Below the pieces are notes generated by a model. That model saw only the letters and a program-made list of their open reading frames with translations. It did no database searches and had not been told where the DNA came from. Shown one piece after another: positions 8,319-14,641 of a stretch of 14,641 nt of DNA. The translations under genes were made by a program, and so were the position numbers. Source of the stretch: Lewinellaceae bacterium (GTDB taxonomy: Bacteria > Bacteroidota > Bacteroidia > Chitinophagales > Saprospiraceae); assembly GCA_016712415.1 (NCBI GenBank), contig JADJRC010000048.1, positions 1-14,641 on the forward strand, written 5' to 3'. Positions within the stretch are counted from its first letter, which is position 1. Each line of letters opens with the position of its first letter.

Positions 8319-10613
8319 ATGCAACAACTACTGAAATACCTGTTGTTTTGCTGGGCCATTGCCCTGCCGGCCGGCACTGCCGCACAGACCAACGAAGGCA
8401 CTGAATTCTGGTTCGGGTTTATGCACCACCACGATCCGGGACAGAACCAGATGGTCGCCATGATCACTTCCAAATACAGTACATCCGGGATGATCAGGAT
8501 GCCGGGGTATAACTGGGAGCAGGCCTTCTCCGTTGCCGCCAACTCGGTTACGATTGTCAGTCTGCCCGCCAATGCCGAAAGCACCAACTCCGAAGTGCTG
8601 GAAAAACGCGGCATACAGGTGGTAACCCAACTCCCGTCGTCGGTTTACATACACCAGTACTTTTCCATGCGCTCGGAAGCCACCGTTGTGCTGCCGGTCA
8701 GCTCGCTGGGCGACGATTATTTTGTGATGACCTACAACGGCTATCAGGAAGGGGGGGTGTACCCGTCTGAATTTCTCCTTGTCGGGCTGGAAGACGACAC
8801 TGAACTCACTGTTACCGTGAGCGACAAGACCAAAGGAGGCAAAGCCGCCGGCGAGACTTTTGGTATCACCCTTCAGGCGGGCGACACCTACCAGGTGCAA
8901 AGTCTGCTGGGCACCACGGGCGACCTCACGGGTTCGTACATAAGGGCAACAAAAATTCAACGTATTGGCGGGATGCCGATGGACGCAGATGCCTGTCGGC
9001 TGCTTTTATCGCGACAACCTGCTGGAACAGATGTACCCGGTCGCCACCTGGGGCCGGCAATTTGTGACTGCCCCGTTTGCCCACATGCCATACGATGTAT
9101 TCCGAATACTGGCCGCAGAAGACAACACGGAAGTAACGGTACAAAGTGCGGGCGGAACGCTGCAATACACCCTCAATTCAGGAAAGTTTGTGGAGTATAA
9201 ACGTTCGGAAGCCACCTACATCAGCGCCAGCCGCCCGGTCGCCGTCATGCAGTATCTGATCGGAAGCAACTGCAGCGGCTATTCCACCGGCGATCCATCG
9301 ATGGTGTTGCTCAACAGTGTGGAACAGATACGGGATACCGTAACGCTGTACAATTCCTCTTTTGAAGACATCACGGAAAACTACATCGCCATCATTACCA
9401 AAACCAGCGACGTCCCGCTAACTACCTTTGACGGGCAACTGCTTCAAAACACCAATGCCGTCATTGAGCCGGCCGGGCCGAACGGCGCCTTTTCCTATGC
9501 CATCCTGAGCGTCAATACCGGCGCCCACACCATTATTTCCCAGGGATGCGGGGTGATTGCCATGGCTTATGGATATGGGTACGTCGAATCGTATGCCTAT
9601 GGCGGCGGGGCAAGTTTCAAACCCCTGAATGCCAAAAGCCTTATTCCGGAAGGCGGTTGCCTGAACGATACGCTCGGCTTCAACACGCAACTGCCCGAAC
9701 CGCGGTATTCTTTCCTTTGGGACCTGGGCGACGGCACGTCATCCACAAGCGCCTCTTTTTCGCATGTTTATACCAGTCTGGGCGCCTTTAAGGTTACCCT
9801 CTACCTGACCGACAACTGCCTGAACCTGCACGACACACTGACACGAGATGTATTGATCACGCTGCGTCAGGCCGCAACCATATCCGGCGACCCGGAACTT
9901 TGTGAGGGGGGCACGATCCAGTTGGGGGTGACCGATTTGCCGGGAGCGCGTTTTGAATGGACAGGACCCGGCGGATACTTTTCAGAAGATCAATACCCGG
10001 CGATCGGCAACGCCGTCCCTGCCCAGTCGGGGCCATACAGTGTAATCGGAATCATTTCAGGCTGCGCGACTTATCCCGCCACTGCAACAGTGCAGGTCTA
10101 CCCCACCCCGCAGCCGGAACTCGGGAGCGACGACATTTTCTGCCCGATCGACGACCCTGTCGACTCGCTGCCCGTGCTTTACCCGGGCAACTATTCGGCC
10201 TATGAGTGGCAGGACGGCTCGAACGCCCCTGCATACCATGTACAGGAAGAAGGGCTTTACCGGGTAATCGTTACCGACGAAAACGGGTGTATTGCCGCCG
10301 ATTCGGTCTTTATCCGGGAAATTTGCCCCACCCTGTACTACATTCCGAACGTATTCAGCCCAAACGACGACGGCATCAACGACTTGTTTGAAATAGCGGG
10401 GCGCGACATTCAATCCATGCGCTTGTCAATTTATGACCGCTGGGGCGGACTGATGTTCGAGTCCGACGACGTCAATGCGCGTTGGGACGGAAATACAAGG
10501 GCAAACCCGTCAACCCTGGTGTGTATACCTGGGTGGCACATATTGGCGGCTTCTACAAAGACGGGACGACCTTTGTCAAAACAGAATACGGATCGGTGAC
10601 GGTTGTGCGTTGA
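8319..10613 (+). CDS. Secreted IgGFc-binding-domain protein with PKD and gliding-type C-terminus
   Basis: This is a predicted large extracellular protein of about 765 residues. The signal peptide is MQQLLKYLLFCWAIALPAGT with A/Q near residue 22. The N-terminal half contains EGTEFWFGFM, a GDDYFVMTYNGYQ-like stretch, AGCRWTQMPVGC and DNLLEQMYPVATWG, typical of the IgGFc-binding N-terminal family. A PKD module follows (FLWDLGDGTSS...SHVYTSLGAFKVTLYL), then two beta-rich Ig-like stretches (LCEGGTIQLGV; LGSDDIFCPIDDP). The C-terminal module is of gliding-motility-associated type: YIPNVFSPNDDGINDLFEI, SIYDRWGGLMFES, WDG, then GVYTWVAHIGGF in a shifted frame, ending VTVVR with TGA at 10611-10613. 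Frame changes occur in the A5 run at 8951-8955 and at about 10490-10500. The gap to the previous gene is 87 nt, so co-transcription is plausible. The domain is named after a mucin-like eukaryotic protein and does not show IgG binding here. Confidence 0.9.
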
Positions 10614-10614
10614 A

Positions 10615-10635
10615 AGCGAACACTGCGCTGTTTTT
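10615..10635 (+). terminator. Weak possible terminator after the IgGFc-domain gene
   Basis: Directly after the stop, AGCG / CGCT form a 4-bp stem with a 7-nt loop, then G and TTTTT. The stem is short, so this is only a tentative terminator. Confidence 0.3.
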
Positions 10636-10694
10636 GTAGAAATCGGGTGCTTGGAAGTCCGCAATGTGGTATGGTTTACAGGTTTTCTGTTTGA

Positions 10695-10760
10695 AGACAG
10701 GATTTATATGATTTACAGGTTTCTTCATTTTAGACAGGATTTACAGGATTTACAGGATAA
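10695..10760 (+). repeat. Short intergenic ACAGGATTTA repeats
   Basis: Two blocks of the same theme are present: ACAGGATTTATATGATTTAC at 10696-10715 and GACAGGATTTACAGGATTTA at 10733-10752, continuing CAGGATAA. The second is a tandem of a 10-nt ACAGGATTTA unit. Similar runs are common between genes in environmental Bacteroidota. It lies within the 316-nt non-coding stretch between the secreted-protein gene and guaA; I see no ORF or RNA gene in that stretch. Confidence 0.7.
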
Positions 10761-10782
10761 ACACAGGGGGTTCTGCCACGAG

Positions 10783-10790
10783 TAACTTTG
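10783..10790 (+). promoter_or_regulatory. Possible -7 element of a guaA promoter
   Basis: TAACTTTG matches TAnnTTTG. No TTTG is found 19-21 nt upstream, where the sequence is the end of the repeat block, so the -33 element is missing or replaced. If used, the guaA leader would be about 133 nt. Confidence 0.4.
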
Positions 10791-10903
10791 TAAATACGGC
10801 CTTGAAATTCAATTCCTGTCAAAATATTAAGCAGCAGGCGCCAACATAAATAATGCGGCTTTAAATTCAGCCCGCAGCGGATTACCTTTTGCGGCTTCTT
10901 CCG

Positions 10904-10919
10904 GCGAACCCAAGTTCGC
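10904..10919 (+). promoter_or_regulatory. Hairpin just before the guaA start codon
   Basis: GCGAAC and GTTCGC form a perfect 6-bp stem with the loop CCAA, ending 10 nt before the ATG at 10930. No Shine-Dalgarno is present. The hairpin occupies the region a ribosome would contact, so it could affect initiation; that effect is inference. Confidence 0.45.
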
Positions 10920-10929
10920 ATTTCCATAT

Positions 10930-12468
10930 ATGCAAAAAATCTTTATCCTCGATTTTGGCTCGCAATACACCCAGATCATTGCCCGGCGTGTGCGCGAGAT
11001 GAACGTCTTTTGCGAGATCGTTCCTTTTAACAAACTTCCTGAACTCACGCCTGATATTCGGGGCGTTATCCTGTCGGGCAGCCCTTTTTCCGTTCGCTGG
11101 CCCAATGCCCTGCGCCTCGACCTCAACCTGGTTGCCGGCAAGGTACCCCTGCCTGGCATTTGCTATGGCGCACAATTGATGGCAGACTTTTATGGCGGCG
11201 AGGTAGGCCATCGGAGAAACGCGAGTACGGCAAGGTGATGCTCCAGCACCACGCCCCGAATGATCCTTTTTGCCGGAATATCCAAGCGTTCGCAAGTGTG
11301 GATGAGCCACTAGTGACACCATCATGCGGCTCCCGGAGGGCTTTGAAGTGCTCGGCAACCTCCGAGACGATTCCCTTATGCCGCATTCAGATCAACCAAC
11401 GGTCACTTTGCGGCACCGGTCTATGGTATTCAATTCCACCCCGAAGTCTACCACAGCCTCGAAGGTTTCGAAATACTGAAAAATTTCGTGCTCGATATCT
11501 GCGGCTGCGCCGGCGACTGGACGGCAGCCCATTTCGTTGAAGAGACCGTCGAAACCCTGCGCAAACAAATCGGCCGCGAAAAGGTCATCATGGCACTGTC
11601 GGGTGGCGTAGACTCTACGGTTGCCGCCACGATTGCTACACCGGGCGATCGGCGACCGGCTGTTTTGTTTCTTTATAGACAACGGGTTGCTGCGAAAAAA
11701 ATGAATTCACCGAGGTGCTCGACTCTTACCAGCACATGGGATTGAACATAGAGGGTGTAGATGCAAAAGAGCGTTTTTTACACGGCGCTCAGCGGCGTGA
11801 CCAACCCGAGGAAAACGCAAGGTGATCGGCAAACTTCTTTATTGACCTGTTCGAGGAAGATCCGAAGCGCATCCCGATTTCCAGTGGCTCGGCAGGAACG
11901 ATATACCCTGATGTGACCGAATCGAGTGAGCGTTCACGGGCCTTCAGTGACCATCAAGAGTCACCATAATGCTTGGGCGGACTGCCGGAAAAGTTGAAAC
12001 TGAACATCGTGGGACCGCTCCGGATGCTGTTCAAGGATGAAGTGCGGCGCGTCGGAAAAGAACCCGGTATACCGACCATAGATATCCTGATCGCCACCCG
12101 TTTCCTGGCCCCGGTCTCGGCATCCGTATTTTGGGCGATATCACACCGGAAAAGTCAGTATGCTGCAGGAAGCCGATGCTATCTATATCGGCAACTGCGC
12201 GAACACGGCCTGTAACGACCAGGTCTGTCAAACCGGCACGATTCCTCACCAGCCAGTCGGTCGGCGTGATGGGCGACGAGCGTACCATGAAAAAACGGTT
12301 GCCCTGCGCCGTGAACAGTACCGACGGCACGACCCGCCGAGGTGGAGCCACCTGCCGTACGACTTCCTGCGGAGGTGAGCAGCGCGAGATCATCAACAAT
12401 GTTAAAACGTAAACAGGGTGGTATTTGATATATCAAATTAAGCCACGGCAACCATTGAATGGGAATAG
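10930..12468 (+). CDS. guaA: GMP synthase, glutamine-hydrolysing (frames broken)
   Basis: This enzyme converts XMP to GMP using ATP and glutamine, the last step of guanine nucleotide synthesis in the cytoplasm. Residues about 1-190 are the glutamine amidotransferase: ILDFGSQYTQIIARRVRE, the nucleophile Cys in PGICYGAQLMA, VWMSHGDT-like sequence near 11300, and the His/Glu pair in GIQFHPEVYHS (about 11425-11455). The ATP-pyrophosphatase domain follows, with the P-loop ALSGGVDSTVAAT (about 11594-11632), FIDNGLLRK, GTIYPDVTES, KSHHNVGGLPEKLK, FPGPGLGIRILGD-like sequence and ITPEK. The C-terminal dimerisation part ends REIINNVKT...VNRVVFDIS...ATIEWE with TAG at 12466-12468. The length of 1539 nt fits the family's roughly 510 residues. 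At least eight single-base frame changes between about 11200 and 12420 interrupt it. Because all active-site motifs remain, and the enzyme is normally needed for growth without external guanine, assembly error is much more likely than a pseudogene. Confidence 0.93.
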
Positions 12469-12491
12469 AAGACACAAAAGCGACCAGACGC

Positions 12492-13183
12492 ATGTCTACT
12501 TCAGCATCCCGCGTATCAAAAATTTGTTGTATCAGCAGCGTTGAAGAGGCCAGGACGGCCATTGCCTTCGGCGCTTCCGGCACTTGGGCCAGGCCGCATG
12601 CCCAGCGGTCCGGGTGTGATCTCCGACGAATTTGATCGTTGAAATCGCCCGGCGGTTGGGGCCGTCGGCTGCGACATTCCCGCTGACCAGCGAAACCGGC
12701 GCACAGGCGATTATCCGGCATCAGCAACGGGTGAAAACCAATACGGTTCAGATCGTCGATGCCCTGGAATCAGGCACCCTTGCTGAAATCAAGGACACCC
12801 TGACCGGAATAAAGATCGCGCTGCGGGTCATCCACGTCACCGGCGAGGAAAGCATCGATGAAGCGCAACGGATTGCACCTTCCCAGGTCGATGCCCTGCT
12901 GCTCGACAGCGGCAACCCCAATCCCCGCCGCCGTCAAGGAACTGGGCAGCACTGGCCTAATGGCTGAACTGGTCGCTCAGCCGGCGCATCGTTGAATCGG
13001 TACCGAAAGCTGCATTTCGGCGGGCGGCCTGCATTCGAAAATGTTCGGGAAGCGATTGAAACCGTGCAACCCGTTTGGTCTGGACTCAGTAGCGCGCGGA
13101 CGGACGGGCGCCTCGGACCCGGAAAACTGAGCGTTTTCTCTGGGCAGTCCGCAGCTCAGACGAGCCGGCGCTTCGACGACTGA
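12492..13183 (+). CDS. trpF: Phosphoribosylanthranilate isomerase (frames broken)
   Basis: TrpF isomerises phosphoribosylanthranilate in tryptophan biosynthesis in the cytoplasm. With one A removed from the A5 run at 12518-12522 the N-terminus reads RIKICCISSVEEARTAIAFG, carrying the catalytic Cys of the family's KICGI motif. Next come ATFPLTSETGAQAIIRHQQ, TVQIVDALESG, VIHVTGEESIDEA and VDALLLDSGNPN with the catalytic Asp. The segments matching the phosphate-binding end are VKELG(G)TG, an FLAGGLHxENVREAIE-like stretch (GRPAFENVREAIETVQP is visible) and RTDGRLGPGKLSVF. About 230 residues is slightly longer than many TrpF. Several frame changes occur (12520, 12590-12640, 12920-13100). The start is uncertain: ATG at 12492 is the first candidate, 23 nt after the guaA stop, suggesting co-transcription with guaA. 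It is isolated from other trp genes in this window. Confidence 0.82.
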
Positions 13184-13222
13184 AAGCCTGTCCATACCAC
13201 CCGTCTGAATCACACAACGGAT

Positions 13223-13253
13223 TTTGCAATTCCGGCGTACAACCTTACTTTTG
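13223..13253 (+). promoter_or_regulatory. Promoter upstream of lptE, Bacteroidota type
   Basis: TTTG (13223-13226), a 19-nt spacer and TACTTTTG (13246-13253) match TTTG-N19-TAnnTTTG exactly. The expected start near 13260 gives a leader of about 48 nt before the lptE ATG. It separates lptE and the gene after it from guaA-trpF as a transcription unit. Confidence 0.8.
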
Positions 13254-13270
13254 TCACTTTAACCATCGAA

Positions 13271-13290
13271 AAACGGCAAACCGGCCGTTT
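13271..13290 (+). promoter_or_regulatory. Hairpin in the lptE leader
   Basis: AAACGGC and GCCGTTT form a perfect 7-bp stem with a 6-nt loop, between the predicted transcription start and the start codon. It lacks a U-tract, so it is not a terminator. Function unknown. Confidence 0.4.
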
Positions 13291-13307
13291 ACCGTGAAAT
13301 GCCCAAC

Positions 13308-13826
13308 ATGAAGATTTATACCCGATACTCCCGCTGCTGCCCTGTTCCTGCCTGCCGGTTGCCATACCCTGAAGGGCATGGATTGATCGATCCGCGTGTC
13401 AATACCTCCTGGATCGATATTTTTGAAACAGTGGCCAACAACGCGCCTCCCACCATCGGCGTTGACTTCACGGGAACGGCTTTCGAAAGAAAAATGCGGT
13501 TTGAAACACGACTGCAACTCAAAACAAGCAGGACGCGGATGTGCTTTTTCGGGTAAAATTATTGACTTCAGGGTCGTTCCGGTAGCGCCCTAACCAGCGA
13601 ATCAGTGGAACTGAAACCAATCCTGGTCGTGGTGACGGCAGGTAAGCGCCGGAAAACCCGAAGGATGAGAAATTCGAAACAGCCCTAAAGAAAGAGTTTC
13701 AGCCATTTTATTGAATTTTCGAACCAGACGGACCCGTTGAGCGTGCAGGGACCAAACGCGCCAGCAAACCATTTACATGCAACTGCTCGAAGATATTTTC
13801 AACCATTTTTTTTTCAACAACTGTAA
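13308..13826 (+). CDS. lptE: LptE-like outer membrane lipoprotein for LPS transport (frames broken)
   Basis: LptE plugs the LptD barrel that inserts lipopolysaccharide into the outer leaflet. The start ATG at 13308 gives MKIYTRYS; a frame change then gives a hydrophobic stretch with lipobox LFLPAGC followed by HTLKGMD, so it is a predicted lipoprotein. After this come IDPRVNTSWIDIFETVANNA, PPTIGVDFT, RFETRLQL, then SGKIIDFRVVPVAP-type sequence, SVELN, KDEKFETALKKEF, a LSVQ block and the ending MQLLEDIFN..FNN with TAA at 13824-13826. This order (NTFxVxxFxN, RLQL, GxIxxYxVxPVA, LNRLxVxVKV, DIFNKAFNNW) is that of Bacteroidota LptE of about 170 residues. At least four single-base frame changes interrupt it. 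Family assignment rests on this motif order by eye; I rate it likely. Confidence 0.8.
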
Positions 13827-13834
13827 TACCCATT

Positions 13835-14641
13835 TTGACACAGGAACGACTGCTCAAACTTCATTGACAACCCGGAATTACCGTCCTACCACCTCCCACG
13901 AGGAGTCGGAAGACATTGCAGCACCGTCGTATCCTTATGGCGCACAACCTGCGCTACCTGCTGGCACCCGTGTTCGCGACGAGCAGCATCCGGAAGCCGA
14001 GTCCATCGCTGGCTGCGGCTGCTGCCTACAGTCTTGATCGCAGGCATTTATACCTGCTTGCCGCACCAAAACCGATTGCTCCCTGGCCGAAAGCCATCAT
14101 AATATTGAGAGGCCGTGCTTGAACTCAAACCAGTAGAAACCCCGCAACGCGAACTCCAGCGCGCTTGCCCCCCAGGCCCGTACGCGAACAGGCAGAAAAG
14201 CAGCAGCCTTGCCTCTGTGCCGGCGCCTGAACCGCCGCACCTGAGCCTGAACCAGGTATCCCATCCCTTCCGGAAACTGTCCAGGAAGATCCCGTTGGGC
14301 ACGGAACCTGAACCTGATACACCCCTGACCTGCTGTTTCCCAACAGACTTACCTCAACCTTTGCCATAAGGGATAACTCGGTTTAGCTCCTCCTGTCTTG
14401 AAAAATCTGCCCAGTCAGTCTTGACACAACCCAGGCAGATGCTGCAGAACCGATTCGCCCGCTACCTCCGCCCTGCAACTGGCAGAAAGGAGCGTCGCCG
14501 AAAACCGGGAGTGATTTCTGAAACACTGGCCAAATTACCGGCCAGACAGGGATACCGTGGAAAGCAATACAAATATGTACGAGCGATTGCGTTTTGGCAT
14601 CACCTTGAAAAAGCGCGTACTTTGCGGCCGAAATTAAAAAA
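13835..14641 (+). CDS. Conserved Bacteroidota protein with Pro/Glu-rich linker, right-truncated
   Basis: This gene starts nine bases after lptE and is probably co-transcribed with it. The start is unsure: TTG at 13835 is in the best frame, and an ATG lost to a base error is possible. Reading across frame changes gives TQERLLKL, IDNPELPSYHL, an APSYPY motif, an AAAAYSLDRRHLYLL helix and LELKPVETPQ, then a Pro/Glu/Gln/Ala-rich linker (VPAPEPP). After about 14460 a conserved C-terminal helix pair reads VISETLAKLxARQG, KAIQMYE-like, LRFGI and FAAEIKK, running off the right edge. I recall proteins of this layout beside lptE and before secG in Saprospiraceae, without an assigned function. The paired-helix end resembles a tetratricopeptide-like unit. 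Function is not known. Confidence 0.7.

Noticed and set aside
10614..10929. CRISPR array or tRNA in the longest non-coding stretch
   Set aside because: The repeats are about 10 nt with no regular spacers, and no cloverleaf or CCA end was seen.
10930..13183. guaA and trpF as pseudogenes or users of programmed frameshifting
   Set aside because: There are too many breaks at unrelated sites while every catalytic motif remains, which fits read errors better.

Overview
The window reads as a piece of a Bacteroidota chromosome, most likely a Saprospiraceae-type organism. The evidence is a type IX secretion C-terminal sorting domain, a gliding-motility-type C-terminal domain, a Bacteroidota-style S16 and LptE, promoters of the TTTG-N19/21-TAnnTTTG form, and starts without Shine-Dalgarno sequences. 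The family-level assignment is inference. The sequence looks like an assembly with residual single-base indels: nearly every gene is conserved end to end but split by frame changes, several of them in homopolymer runs. I therefore annotate whole genes across these breaks rather than as pseudogenes. Breaks are dense at about 1-1500, 2170-2630 and 11200-14600, and sparse between about 3750 and 10600.

Layout: (1) 1-1916, minus: a nearly complete group II intron with a reverse transcriptase/maturase ORF, domains V and VI at the left edge, and a 5' end just past the lepB terminator. (2) 2009-3573, minus: lepB, signal peptidase I with an N-terminal membrane domain. (3) 3744-5086, minus: an unrecognised soluble protein of about 447 residues. 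(4) 5173-5217: a strong hairpin terminator. (5) 5276-5946, minus: rpsP (ribosomal protein S16) with a long acidic Ala/Glu/Val tail, preceded by a leader hairpin and a good promoter that overlaps a candidate divergent promoter. (6) 6133-8231 and 8319-10613, plus: two large secreted modular proteins. The first is Gly-rich with Ig-like, PKD and T9SS type A sorting modules; the second has an IgGFc-binding-type domain, PKD and a gliding-motility-type C-terminal domain. (7) 10614-10929: a non-coding stretch with short repeats, a possible promoter and a start-proximal hairpin. (8) 10930-14641, plus: guaA, trpF, lptE and a right-truncated conserved protein with a Pro/Glu-rich linker.

Functionally the window mixes housekeeping genes (protein export processing, ribosome, GMP synthesis, tryptophan synthesis, LPS transport) with cell-surface proteins. 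LepB would process Sec signal peptides such as those on the two secreted proteins, which would then cross the outer membrane through a type IX system not encoded here. LptE would serve LPS transport to the same outer membrane. I found no defence island, CRISPR array, tRNA or rRNA. The least explained elements are the intron's position directly behind a terminator, the back-to-back overlapping promoters with the rpsP leader hairpin, and the unrecognised gene at 3744-5086.
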